Assembly (NCBI RefSeq): GCF_009827595.1
Contig: NZ_WTYT01000005.1
Coordinates: 248,001-312,000, forward strand
Direction of reading: 5' to 3'
DNA from: Altericroceibacterium endophyticum
Lineage (GTDB): Bacteria > Pseudomonadota > Alphaproteobacteria > Sphingomonadales > Sphingomonadaceae
DNA: 64,000 nt
Below, piece by piece: positions 47,568 to 56,451 of the stretch. Below the pieces are notes generated by a model. It did not search any database. It was not told the DNA's origin and worked only from the letters and a program-made list of their open reading frames with translations. The position numbers and the translations under genes are program-made. Position 1 is the first letter of the stretch. Every line of letters starts with the position of its first letter.

Positions 47568-48668
47568 TTAAGCAACGTTCCGGTGTTTGCGCATGAGACT
47601 GGCAATCTCAGCCGCGAGCTTTGCCTCCTCATCTGTCGATGATTGGCGGTCTGCCATGCCCCTGATCAATTCGGCCTGCTTTGTCGCTGGCACTGCGCCA
47701 TAATTCATCAGGGTCGTCATGACATTATTATGTCCAACGTTTTGCGACCACGCCTTCATTTCCTCCACCGTGGTGCAAATGCGCTCGCCCAGCGTGGTCA
47801 GCACGTTCCTGAAGCAATGCGGGTTGAAATATGACAGGCCCGCCGCTTTGAAGGCTTGTTTGTAAATGGTGCGAATTGCACCCGTTCCGCTCCAGGGCTC
47901 CCGCGCTAGGCCCATTGCCGCGAAGGCGCCTTGTTCGCCAATGCCGATTTGCGTTTTCGGGAAGAGCGGATCGTCTTCGCTCCAGAGCAAATCTTTGCGC
48001 AGATAATCGCACCAGTCAGTGACGATCTGGAGCGCATCGCCGCCCACAGGGCAAAACCATGTAGTGAAGGTCTTGCTGTTCTTCGTCTTCACTTCGCGGG
48101 CATCCTGATTGATGCAGCCCCCCTTTAAATCGATGTGCTTCAGCTTGAAACTGGCAAGAGCCGCCGCTCTAGCGCCGGTAAGTAGGGCAAGAGCAATTAA
48201 GGCGCGATCACGGCGCTCAATATCGCTTTCGGCTGGCATGGTGGTGAGCACATGATGCACTTGCTCCAGCGTCGGCACTGGCTTTTCGCGGGTCGCCTTC
48301 GCTATGCGAACCTCCTTCTCGCTCAGATTGAAATAGTCGGCATCGCTGTAAGAAATCTTGCTCTTGTAGCCCGGCTGGCCTGCCAGCCAGATGAAGAAGG
48401 CGCGCAAGGCCGATAGGGTGGAATGCACCGTCGCCCGCGACAAGAGCTTACCGGTGCGCGCATTCATCGTGGTGCTCAGTTTGAGCTTGAATGCCTTTGC
48501 CTGTTCTCGGTGAAACTTTTTGAAATCCTTAAATCCCGTCCCCTCTTCGAAGCGAGAAATAGCCTTTGCCACTTGATCGATTGATGCTTCATGGCGGCGC
48601 TGAGCGTGCTCCAGATAGTCGAAGTATACGCGTTTGATCCGTGTGTTTGCCGCGTTGTGCTTTGCCAT
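47568..48668 (-). CDS. Tyrosine recombinase (second recombinase of the island)
   Basis: 366 residues with AAGGAG before the ATG. A core-binding N-domain (about 10-120) is followed by a catalytic domain with R in LTGARAAAL (about 170), HCFRNVLTTL (about 300), VGHNN and the nucleophile region MNYG (about 335). The R...H-x2-R...H...Y set is complete. It is distinct from the island integrase at 50.2 kb and lies in a small operon behind an Xis-like gene and an HTH/zinc-ribbon gene. It may mobilise an inner module; no inverted repeats suggesting hsdS inversion were seen. Confidence 0.82.
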   Translation of the reverse strand: MAKHNAANTRIKRVYFDYLEHAQRRHEASIDQVAKAISRFEEGTGFKDFKKFHREQAKAFKLKLSTTMNARTGKLLSRATVHSTLSALRAFFIWLAGQPGYKSKISYSDADYFNLSEKEVRIAKATREKPVPTLEQVHHVLTTMPAESDIERRDRALIALALLTGARAAALASFKLKHIDLKGGCINQDAREVKTKNSKTFTTWFCPVGGDALQIVTDWCDYLRKDLLWSEDDPLFPKTQIGIGEQGAFAAMGLAREPWSGTGAIRTIYKQAFKAAGLSYFNPHCFRNVLTTLGERICTTVEEMKAWSQNVGHNNVMTTLMNYGAVPATKQAELIRGMADRQSSTDEEAKLAAEIASLMRKHRNVA

Positions 48669-48671
48669 AGT

Positions 48672-49145
48672 CTAGGCTCCTTCGGTTTTGGCACAATTTG
48701 AAGAGGGACGCGCCCGCTCAACTATGCGTGAAGGTGCCTGCGTGATTTGAATGTCCAACCCAGGCATTCTGGCGGAAAGATTGGCCAGTCGGGCACGTTG
48801 GTGCATCATCGTGTCACAAGTCTCGCAGATAGCCTTTAGATTGCCCGTGGCGGCATTTGTGGCGGTATATTCCACCATGCCCAAAGCAGGACGCGTCAGC
48901 TCCCGGCACTTGAAGCAATACATCTGCCCCGGCTTGCACGGGCGCTTCGCTACCTTGCGCTGCTTCGCCCACCATTCCTGAAATTGGGCGCCGTGAATCA
49001 GCGTAGGCTTTGCGTCACTGATTGCGGGTAATCCCTTTTTCAGCCAACCGCGTACCGTGTGCTTATGCACGCCAAGCTTCTCGGCAAGCTCCTGCACTGT
49101 GTAGGCGCGGTGCTTCTTGGCAAGGCGCGGATTGATCCGCTTCAT
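48672..49145 (-). CDS. HTH and zinc-ribbon DNA-binding protein
   Basis: 157 residues from ATG 49145. The N-terminal HTH reads YTVQELAEKLGVHKHTVRGW (residues 15-34). A zinc-ribbon-like pair, CFKC near 77 and CETC near 108, follows. The C-terminal 40 residues are basic and unordered. It is read together with the Xis-like gene (10 bp upstream) and the recombinase (3 bp downstream), so it probably regulates or assists recombination. Confidence 0.65.
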   Translation of the reverse strand: MKRINPRLAKKHRAYTVQELAEKLGVHKHTVRGWLKKGLPAISDAKPTLIHGAQFQEWWAKQRKVAKRPCKPGQMYCFKCRELTRPALGMVEYTATNAATGNLKAICETCDTMMHQRARLANLSARMPGLDIQITQAPSRIVERARPSSNCAKTEGA

Positions 49146-49155
49146 CGCCTCGCCC

Positions 49156-49323
49156 TCAGTCCTGCTTCTCGGCCAAGCGCTTAATCGATGCAACCGTGAC
49201 CAGCCGCCGCCTGCCCATCTTACGGGTATCAAGCTGACCGGTGCGGATCAGTTCATAAAGAGACGTGCGACCAAGGCTGAGTGCTTTGGCAGCTTCAGTT
49301 ATTGAGAGGAGAAGAGGCTCCAT
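49156..49323 (-). CDS. Excisionase-like helix-turn-helix protein
   Basis: 55 residues from ATG 49323. The sequence LLSITEAAKALSLGRTSLY, the turn, ELIRTGQLDTRKMGRRRLV and the tail are the MerR-like excisionase (HTH_17) fold. Proteins of this size bend DNA to favour excision by tyrosine recombinases. It starts a three-gene unit ending with the 366-residue recombinase, so it may be that enzyme's directionality factor. It is shorter than 60 residues and easily missed. Confidence 0.82.
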   Translation of the reverse strand: MEPLLLSITEAAKALSLGRTSLYELIRTGQLDTRKMGRRRLVTVASIKRLAEKQD

Positions 49324-49431
49324 AGAATGTTTCCCTTTATAGTGCTGACGGGTGCCAGCGGATGCAGGGAATCATCGGCGAAATTGATCAAATTGCTGCC
49401 GGAATTTGCCGGAAATGCCGGAAACTGAACA

Positions 49432-50202
49432 CTAGCCGTGTCGAAAACGATCTAAAACCGCTTGAATAGAACGCTGGACTGTAGACCGCGACGGTGAAGG
49501 AAAGCCTTGTTCTGCCAATCTATCGGCGACCGAATTGATCAGCATTTCTTGGCCTTGCGCACCTTCGCCATCAGGATAACCATTTTCGTGAATGTAATGG
49601 ACCAGCTCCGCGACCCAACGTGGCCAAGCTGCACTTGGTGGCCTTCCGCCTCGCTTTTTCGATATCGCTGAAGTCAGTTTCGGTTCTTCATCAGTACCGT
49701 CCGCAAGACAATTCTCAAGAGCAATCCGGTCGAATTGCAGCCCTACTATTGATAACGTCACCGTCGAGAAATCTTGCTCAAGATCAACTTCGAAATCACC
49801 AGTTTGCCAACTCGCATATCTTATCGGTGATGAATCCTTATAATTTTCCTTCTCAAGTAAAATCTCGAAAAAGTGAAGGATTTCAGCTAACGATTGTTGA
49901 TCAATATACCGCTTGAAATGTTTATTTTGACGCTTCTCGTTCGCAAGATATTTGAAGCGATCAATGTAGTCATGAGGCTGAACGTTAACAGCCCATGACG
50001 TGCAGTTCAGTGGGATCACGACAACCGCTCGCTTGCACAAAGCTATTCTGGCGTCCTCGTCATTTACGTGAGATACCTCTTGAACCATTGCTATCGCTTG
50101 TCGCGCTGTCACCCACTTCCCAGAGGCTGCCTTCAAATTCACGGGAGCTAAAATCCTGTCAATTTCTTGTTCTGACGGGAGGGAGGGATAAATATTAGGC
50201 AT
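49432..50202 (-). CDS. Unknown island cargo protein with C-terminal GRPP domain
   Basis: 256 residues from ATG 50202. It has no signal peptide or membrane helix. The N-terminal 180 residues are not recognised. The C-terminal 75 start at KKRGGRPPSAAWPRWVAELV and include VADRLAEQGFPSPSRSTVQR, which looks like a small DNA-binding helical domain. It is placed between the island integrase and the Xis module. AT-rich codons fit the island. A role in regulation or replication of the element is possible but unproved. Confidence 0.55.
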   Translation of the reverse strand: MPNIYPSLPSEQEIDRILAPVNLKAASGKWVTARQAIAMVQEVSHVNDEDARIALCKRAVVVIPLNCTSWAVNVQPHDYIDRFKYLANEKRQNKHFKRYIDQQSLAEILHFFEILLEKENYKDSSPIRYASWQTGDFEVDLEQDFSTVTLSIVGLQFDRIALENCLADGTDEEPKLTSAISKKRGGRPPSAAWPRWVAELVHYIHENGYPDGEGAQGQEMLINSVADRLAEQGFPSPSRSTVQRSIQAVLDRFRHG

Positions 50203-50244
50203 CAAATGGAAGCTAGGGCAAAAGGCACTTGATAGTAAATGAGC

Positions 50245-51417
50245 TTATACGGCAATGCTCGCCAGCGCCTCCTCGGCATCATCACGCACCAAATGACCAT
50301 AGTGTTTTTCAATCATGGCAACGCTTGTTCCCGATAGCTGCGCCACGGTAAGAATGGGCAAGCGGGCGCGGATGAGGTCGGTGATAACACTATGTCGAAG
50401 CGTGTAGGCTGATGCAGCACCGGGCAGACCAACCGCCTTCACCGCTTCCTTGATCGGATATTTCCAAGCATCCTTGTTCCAAGCCTCTCCACCAGTGCGG
50501 GCGAAGATCGATGCGGCTGGAAGCTTGCCCTTCACCTGCTCTTCAAAGAAATCGGCAATTGTTTGGGGCATGGTGAGCTGGCGCGGGTTGCCGTTCTTGT
50601 CCTTGCCTACAATTAACGCACGGGTGCGTTTGTCGAAATCTCGCACCTTCAGACCAGCCAGCGCGCCGGGGCGCAGCGGTAGAAGACACATACCTTTCAC
50701 GAAGGCGCACGCTTCTTCGCACGTGGCATCAATCAGTTTTTTGCGTTCATCACGGTCAAGATACAGTTCCCGGCGCTTATCAGCACCTTTGAACGGGCGC
50801 AGCGCCTCTTGCCATGCTGCATCCGTATTCGGCGCACCGAGCTTTAACACCAAGCTTAGAGCGGCACGCAGGGGCACCATATCGCGGTTCACGGTCGACT
50901 TAGAGCGTTCTTTCATGCGTTTCTTATCGGCATCCTTGGTGCGCGTCACCAGCGCCGGGGCTTGTTCCAGCCGTTTGCGCCATGCCTTGAGATGGTGCCG
51001 CCGCAACTTGTCGAGCTTCACCTTGGCAATCTGATCAGAATAGACGTGCCGCCGGAATACTCCCGCCGCAATCGATCCGGGCCTTTCGATCAGATAGGCT
51101 TCGCAAGCATCCTTGACCGTTACCATATTGCGGGCAAGCTCTCCGCCGCTTTCAACCGTTTCGGCCCACATCTCGGCATCCGCCTTGGCCTGCTTGAACA
51201 CGTCATGACCTGACAAGGTGCCATAATCGCCCAGCCGCTTACGGATATTGCGGTTGGCTTCGGGATCATAGAAGCGCGCAAACCACGTGCCGCCGACTTT
51301 CTTCTTGGATGGACGATAACCGAGATAAACGCCTTGTCGCAGGCGTTGCCAGTGCGGCTCATCTCCAGCCTTTGGCTTCAATTTCTCGCGCTCTCCAATG
51401 CGGCTCAGATCAGGCAT
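50245..51417 (-). CDS. int: Island integrase, tyrosine recombinase
   Basis: 390 residues from ATG 51417. The frame extends to 51480, but that part runs through the candidate arm-site repeat and reads CVSVCLCFSCFF, so the later start is preferred. An N-terminal arm-binding DUF4102-like region, a core-binding domain (about 105-200) and the catalytic domain follow. Catalytic residues lie in LLPLRPGALAGL, YTLRHSVITDL and SGTSVAMIEKHYGHL (tyrosine near 374). It should recombine the tRNA-Val site, being next to attR. Confidence 0.88.
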   Translation of the reverse strand: MPDLSRIGEREKLKPKAGDEPHWQRLRQGVYLGYRPSKKKVGGTWFARFYDPEANRNIRKRLGDYGTLSGHDVFKQAKADAEMWAETVESGGELARNMVTVKDACEAYLIERPGSIAAGVFRRHVYSDQIAKVKLDKLRRHHLKAWRKRLEQAPALVTRTKDADKKRMKERSKSTVNRDMVPLRAALSLVLKLGAPNTDAAWQEALRPFKGADKRRELYLDRDERKKLIDATCEEACAFVKGMCLLPLRPGALAGLKVRDFDKRTRALIVGKDKNGNPRQLTMPQTIADFFEEQVKGKLPAASIFARTGGEAWNKDAWKYPIKEAVKAVGLPGAASAYTLRHSVITDLIRARLPILTVAQLSGTSVAMIEKHYGHLVRDDAEEALASIAV

Positions 51418-51435
51418 TTTTCCGGCCTTCCAAAA

Positions 51436-51458
51436 TCCATGAAAAAAACATGAAAAAC
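51436..51458 (+). repeat. 23 bp direct repeat, candidate integrase arm site (right)
   Basis: Identical with 40297-40319, in the same orientation. It lies in the int promoter region, 79 bp inside attR. Confidence 0.6.
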
Positions 51459-51537
51459 ACAGGCACACACTCACGCACACCTATGATTGTTTTTACTAGA
51501 TTTTTTGTTCGTGTAAATGCGCCAAAAGCCGTTTTCC

Positions 51538-51604
51538 CACCCTTCACACGGGTGGGGTCGCAAGTTCAATCCTTGCCGCGCCCACCATCTTTTCAATGAC
51601 TTAG
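51538..51604. repeat. attR, 67 bp direct repeat of the tRNA-Val 3' half
   Basis: Identical with attL (40213-40279). It contains only the 3' half of the tRNA, from the anticodon stem on, so it is not a tRNA gene. Chromosomal sequence resumes at 51605. Confidence 0.93.
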
Positions 51605-51929
51605 TTAGTGAGATGCCCTGCGTTTTCATGCGAAAACGTGGAATAGGCGGTGTGCATGCGTTCTGATCCTCCACCTATTCTAAATTCCCTGAAGGCAGTC
51701 ATTACCTTCCGTCAGCCGAAAATTGGAAGCCCGGCACAAGCCCGAAAATATAGTTGACAACTCAATATTGATGTCTCAACAAGATGCAGGGAATAGGTTG
51801 GAGCAATAAGCCGGAAAATCTGCCGGATGATGTATAGAAGGCAGACCCGCAACACCCTCTGTCATGCGAAGGTTGGGGGCGCATTTCCAAAAGTTTCTCA
51901 AAAAAATAAACTCATTGGGAAGATGTTAC
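51605..51929. promoter_or_regulatory. Control region before the second TonB receptor gene
   Basis: 325 bp without a gene. It has a palindrome CGTTTTC-ATGC-GAAAACG at 51621-51638. At 51752-51780 a group of GTTGA/TCAAC half-sites holds the perfect palindromes AGTTGACAACT (51752-51762) and TCAATATTGA (51762-51771), with TTGACA (51754-51759) as a possible -35 box. These half-sites resemble the operator by the MarR gene at 60.5 kb. Confidence 0.45.
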
Positions 51930-54821
51930 ATGAGAGTGTTTGTTTCGGATGAGCGCAAGACCGCGCTCAAGCACACGTTGCTTTTTTCCGCGGCCCTGTT
52001 TGGTGCCTTCTCCGGCCCCGCCTATGCACAGGATGTCGAGCCTGAAATAGTCAATAATGATACGGTGATGAGCGGCGATCCGGCGATTGTCGTGACCGGT
52101 ACCCGGCTCGAAGCGTCCGGCTTCAACGCCCCCTCCCCCGTCACGGTGATGGGTGCGGACCGCATTGCCAAGACCGCGTCCCCGACCGTGGGTGAAGCGC
52201 TGGCACAATTGCCGTCATTCCGCCCTTCCAGCACGCCCAATACGCAGAATATTTTCCCCGGTAATGCCGGTGCGCGAATTTCCGATCTGCGTGGTCTGGG
52301 CCCGGCACGGACGCTGGTGCTGGTCGACAGCCGCCGGTTCACCCCCAGCACGTCTGCGGGTACAATCGATCTCAACCTGATCCCGACATTGCTCATCAAA
52401 AGCACGGAAATCGTCACAGGCGGCGCTTCTGCAGCCTATGGTTCGGATGCTGTTTCCGGCGTGATCAATCTCCGGCTCGACACGGAACTGGAAGGCATCA
52501 AATCGGCCGCAGGCTACGGCGTTACCGATCGCGGTGATGGTGATGAATATTTTGTCCAGCTCGCTGGCGGCACAAACTTTGCCGATGGACGCGGTCATCT
52601 CGTTATTGGCGGCGAATATAACAAGAATGAAGGCACTGGCGGGTGCTACACCCGTGAGTTCTGCGGCAATGAAATAGGCGATCTGACCGGCGCGCCCGGT
52701 TTCGACGGGCGGCCTGCGCATAATATCACCACCGGCATCCGCCCTGCCACGCTGACACCAGGCGGTCTCATCACCGCTACCATCGATGCAGCCGGTAATC
52801 GGACAGCGGCCAGGGGCGGTGTACTGGGCGGCGTGCAGTTTGCGGCCGACGGCTCACCCACGGAATTCACCTATGGCGAATATGCCAATGCCCTGTTTCA
52901 GAAGGGTGGCTCAGGCGCCGGTCTCAATGCATTCTTCAATGATCCCCTGCTTTCCATTCCGGTCGAGCGCTATAATGGCCTGGCGCATCTCTCCTACGAG
53001 TTCTCTCCGTCTCTCTCGGGATTTATCGAGGGCAGCTACGGTCATGTTAAAGGCGAAACACGCGGGCCCGAAATCCGCGATGGGGGCTTCCCGGGGCGCG
53101 GCAGTGTCATTGGCATCGACAACCCCTTTCTGCCCGATTCCGTCCGCGATATCATGGAAGAGAATGACATCGCCGGTCTGACCATCGGCAAGTTGGGCAC
53201 GAGTTTCGGCAACATGGACAGCACCTCCACGCGCGACACCTATCGCGTGCTCGCCGGGCTGGATGGCGATATTGGCGGCGGCTGGTCGTGGGATGCCCAT
53301 ATGCAATATGGCCAGACCGACTACAGTCAGTCCACGATCAACAACCGCATATCCGCCCGTTATGCCAAGGCCATCGATGTGGTGGCCAATGGTGACGGAA
53401 CACCGGTGTGCCGCGTGAATGCCGATAGCGATCCGTCAAATGATGACCCGGCATGTGTCCCGCTCAACATTCTGGGTGAGACCACCTATTCGGACGCCGC
53501 CAAGGCCTATGCCTTCGGAACGTCCATGCAGGATAATAAATATACGCAGCTTGCAGGTGCCGCGAATATTCAGGGCATGCCATTCGACACCTGGGCCGGG
53601 CCAGTGGCCTTTGCGGCCGGTGTTGAAGCACGCCGCAACACGCTCGATATCGAAGTCGATCCGATCTCGGCATCGAACGGTTTTTATGTCTTCAACCAGA
53701 CGCCTTCCTCCGGCGATACCAGCGTGGTTGAAGGCTATGCGGAAGTCGGCGTGCCCCTGATGCGTGACGGTCCGCTCGGATCAAGTCTCGAGCTGAACGG
53801 CGCCATTCGCCAGGCGCATTACAAGAACACCAATGCGAATAGCGACAGCACCTTCAACGCCACCACCTGGAAAATCGGTCTTACCTACGAACCGGTCGAA
53901 TGGCTGATGCTGCGCGCCACCCAGTCGCGGGATATTCGTGCACCGAACACGGCGGAACTTTTCACTACGCCTGTTGGCGGCGTGGGTGCTTTCTATGACT
54001 CGGTCACGGGTAGTGAAATTTTCGCCAAGACGCTGACCGGCGGTAACATCAATCTGAAACCGGAAAAGGCCAAGACCTTCACTGCCGGTGTGACGATCCA
54101 GCCAGAAGGCGGTCTGCGCGGCCTGCGTTTCTCGGTCGATTATTACAAGATCAAGATCGACAACGCGATTTCGACCTTGCCCGTTCAGGTTATCATCAAC
54201 ACCTGCAACGACACCGGGGCGGAAGATATCTGCGCCTTGGTCACGCGCAATGCGGACGGCTATCTCGATACGATTTCGGCGCTCTATCTCAACCTCAACA
54301 AGCAGGAACTCAGCGGTCTCGATATCGAAACCAGCTATAGCCGAGCTTTGGGTTCAGACAGTTCCTTCGATCTGCGCATCCTGGCGAGCAAGACCTTCGA
54401 CTTCACCAACAGCGCCCAGCCCGGCATTGATCGCGCTGGAGACAACGGCGCCAGCGGCATTCCCAACTGGGTCGTCGATGCGTTCGCCTCGGTCGAATTC
54501 GGACCTGTCGGGCTGAACCTGCAGGGACGCCTGATTTCCGCTGGTAAATATGATGCCACTTTGATCGGCCCGGAAGATGAAGGGTATTCCATAGACCTGC
54601 CGAACAGCATCAACACCAACCGCGTGCCCGCACGGTTCTATACCAATCTGGGCGTCACCTATGATCTCATCGACAATGGTGTGCGCAAGGTTGAGCTGTT
54701 CGCGAATGTCTACAACCTGTTTGACGTGATGCCCCCGCCCTATTGGAACGGTAACAACAACGCCGTCTATTATGACAATGTCGGCCGCCGCTACCGGATG
54801 GGGGTCCGCAGTAACTTCTAA
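51930..54821 (+). CDS. TonB-dependent receptor of the ester-catabolism cluster
   Basis: 963 residues from ATG 51930 (GGGAAG upstream; the frame opens at 51864). The signal peptide ends GPAYAQ. A plug domain begins at [15 protein letters not shown], and [17 protein letters not shown]-like plug sequence (visible as [18 protein letters not shown]) places it with oar/iron-siderophore-type sphingomonad receptors. The barrel ends YRMGVRSNF with a terminal Phe. It is followed after 28 bp by a carboxylesterase and then a tannase-family gene, so it probably brings the ester substrate into the periplasm. Confidence 0.88.
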   Translation: MRVFVSDERKTALKHTLLFSAALFGAFSGPAYAQDVEPEIVNNDTVMSGDPAIVVTGTRLEASGFNAPSPVTVMGADRIAKTASPTVGEALAQLPSFRPSSTPNTQNIFPGNAGARISDLRGLGPARTLVLVDSRRFTPSTSAGTIDLNLIPTLLIKSTEIVTGGASAAYGSDAVSGVINLRLDTELEGIKSAAGYGVTDRGDGDEYFVQLAGGTNFADGRGHLVIGGEYNKNEGTGGCYTREFCGNEIGDLTGAPGFDGRPAHNITTGIRPATLTPGGLITATIDAAGNRTAARGGVLGGVQFAADGSPTEFTYGEYANALFQKGGSGAGLNAFFNDPLLSIPVERYNGLAHLSYEFSPSLSGFIEGSYGHVKGETRGPEIRDGGFPGRGSVIGIDNPFLPDSVRDIMEENDIAGLTIGKLGTSFGNMDSTSTRDTYRVLAGLDGDIGGGWSWDAHMQYGQTDYSQSTINNRISARYAKAIDVVANGDGTPVCRVNADSDPSNDDPACVPLNILGETTYSDAAKAYAFGTSMQDNKYTQLAGAANIQGMPFDTWAGPVAFAAGVEARRNTLDIEVDPISASNGFYVFNQTPSSGDTSVVEGYAEVGVPLMRDGPLGSSLELNGAIRQAHYKNTNANSDSTFNATTWKIGLTYEPVEWLMLRATQSRDIRAPNTAELFTTPVGGVGAFYDSVTGSEIFAKTLTGGNINLKPEKAKTFTAGVTIQPEGGLRGLRFSVDYYKIKIDNAISTLPVQVIINTCNDTGAEDICALVTRNADGYLDTISALYLNLNKQELSGLDIETSYSRALGSDSSFDLRILASKTFDFTNSAQPGIDRAGDNGASGIPNWVVDAFASVEFGPVGLNLQGRLISAGKYDATLIGPEDEGYSIDLPNSINTNRVPARFYTNLGVTYDLIDNGVRKVELFANVYNLFDVMPPPYWNGNNNAVYYDNVGRRYRMGVRSNF

Positions 54822-54849
54822 GCGTACTGCCAAATTGTGGAGAGCAGGC

Positions 54850-56451
54850 ATGGCACACAGTAATGCGCGAATGGCGGGCATCACCCGGCGGACATTCTCT
54901 CGCAGATGCGGGCTTATGGCCGGGGCGCTGTTTGCCATGCCTGCCTTCGCGGCAGAAACCACCCCAGTGGTGGAAACCGCCGCCGGCAAACTTCGCGGAA
55001 TTTGCCGCGTAGGCGTGAATATCTTCCGCGGCATTCCCTATGGCGCGGATACGGGCGGAGCGAACAGATTTGCTCCGCCTCGTCCTCCGCAGCCATGGAG
55101 CGGCGTGCGGGATGCAACAACTTTCGGCCTGCGCGCGCCCCAGAATGGCGAGCCTGGAAACGACCCGTTCAGTTCATGGGCGGAGCCTGCCGCTGCGGGA
55201 GAGGACTGCCTTGCCCTCAACGTCTGGACGCCCGGACTTGATGACGGGAAACGGCGCCCGGTCATGGTCTGGATCCATGGCGGCGGGCTGGCGGTGGGCT
55301 CGGGCGCCAGCCCGATTACCGACGGCACGCATCTGGCCACGCGGCAGGATGTGGTCGTGGTTTCGATCAATCACCGGCTCAACCTGTTCGGCTATCTCTA
55401 TTTCGGTTCCTTGAGCGATGATCCATCGGTGGCGGCCAATCCGGGGCAACTGGATCAGGCGGCCGCGCTGGAATGGGTGCGGGACAATATCGCGCAATTT
55501 GGCGGCGATCCTGACAATGTAACGATCTTTGGCCATTCAGGCGGTGGTTTGAAAATCGCCGGCCTGATGGCCATGCCGCAGGCAAAGGGCCTGTTCCATC
55601 GCGCGATCCTGCAAAGTGGTTTCGGCACGGTGACGGTCGCGCCCGAAGATGCCGAGCGCATAACCGCCCGGCTTTGTTCCACGCTGGGAGTCAGCGCGGG
55701 TGATGTTGACGCCTTGCGAAACATACCCGTTCCTCGGCTGCTGGCTGCGCTACAGAAAATTACCGGGGGCAATCCCATGTTGGGCCCGGGACTTGTTCCC
55801 GATGGCACAGTGATGAAGCAGACCCCGTTTGGCCCTGATCTGCCGGTCATCTCGCCGGACATCCCGGTTCTGACCGGCCATACCAGCACCGAAACGACCG
55901 TGCTGTTCCCGCCGGAAAATGCGTTCAGTCTCGACTGGGACAGCCTTCCGCGCGCGTTGGAGGGTCGGGTACGCGACCCCGAGGCTCTGGTCGCCGCATT
56001 CCGCACATTGCGGCCGGAGGCGAGCCCGAGCGATCTGTTTTTCGCGATCACGACCGAGGCTGGCATGGGACGCAATGCCAGAACTGTGCTGGAATCCAGA
56101 GCGCATGGCGCGACCGCACCTGCTTTTGGCTATCTCGTCAAATGGCAATCTCCCGCTCAAGGTGGGAAGCTGCGCAGCCCGCACGGTGTCGAAGTGCCCA
56201 TGGTTTTCGACAATGTAGCAGAAGCCTATTCTTCGATTGGTGAACGCGCGGCCAGCGCTCAGCAACTTGCCGATGTGATGAGTGCCTATTGGGCCAATTT
56301 CGCCCGCAGCGGCAATCCGAATGGCGATTGCCTGCCCGATTGGCCGGAATATGCGGCGGATAGCCGTGCGACGATGATTTTCGACACGGAGATTTCGACA
56401 AGCAACGATCCGTTGAAAGCGGAACAGCTACTGGTGGAAAAATATGCGTAA
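54850..56451 (+). CDS. Carboxylesterase type B with Tat signal
   Basis: 533 residues from ATG 54850 (GGAGAGC upstream). The N-terminus is a twin-arginine signal, [10 protein letters not shown], with a hydrophobic stretch ending AFAAE. The type B core shows [18 protein letters not shown] and [11 protein letters not shown]. The nucleophile elbow reads FGHSGGG where the family normally has G-E-S-A-G; the serine remains. The catalytic His is in [11 protein letters not shown]. Predicted to be exported folded and to hydrolyse carboxylic esters in the periplasm. It overlaps the next gene by eight bases. Confidence 0.87.
   Translation: MAHSNARMAGITRRTFSRRCGLMAGALFAMPAFAAETTPVVETAAGKLRGICRVGVNIFRGIPYGADTGGANRFAPPRPPQPWSGVRDATTFGLRAPQNGEPGNDPFSSWAEPAAAGEDCLALNVWTPGLDDGKRRPVMVWIHGGGLAVGSGASPITDGTHLATRQDVVVVSINHRLNLFGYLYFGSLSDDPSVAANPGQLDQAAALEWVRDNIAQFGGDPDNVTIFGHSGGGLKIAGLMAMPQAKGLFHRAILQSGFGTVTVAPEDAERITARLCSTLGVSAGDVDALRNIPVPRLLAALQKITGGNPMLGPGLVPDGTVMKQTPFGPDLPVISPDIPVLTGHTSTETTVLFPPENAFSLDWDSLPRALEGRVRDPEALVAAFRTLRPEASPSDLFFAITTEAGMGRNARTVLESRAHGATAPAFGYLVKWQSPAQGGKLRSPHGVEVPMVFDNVAEAYSSIGERAASAQQLADVMSAYWANFARSGNPNGDCLPDWPEYAADSRATMIFDTEISTSNDPLKAEQLLVEKYA

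Larger units (their letters stand above)
40213..51604. mobile_element. Integrated genomic island in tRNA-Val carrying hsdM-hsdS-prrC-hsdR
   Basis: About 11.3 kb bounded by perfect 67 bp direct repeats (40213-40279 and 51538-51604) that copy the tRNA 3' half and 17 bp beyond it. A tyrosine integrase sits just inside the right end and reads inwards. Its interior genes are visibly more AT-rich than the flanks, especially prrC. Cargo: a type I restriction-modification operon with an anticodon nuclease, an Xis/HTH/recombinase module and one unknown gene. It is an integrative element with no conjugation or capsid genes, so it would need help to move between cells. Confidence 0.92.

Noticed and set aside
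44665-48668. A shufflon in which the second recombinase inverts hsdS
   Set aside because: Only one hsdS is present and no inverted repeats or silent hsdS parts were found next to it.
48736-48981. A forward-strand 76-residue frame in the HTH gene
   Set aside because: Antisense to the HTH/zinc-ribbon gene, which has a recognisable domain and fits the operon.
51538-51612. A second tRNA-Val gene
   Set aside because: Only the 3' half from the anticodon stem is present; it is the attR copy of the tRNA end.
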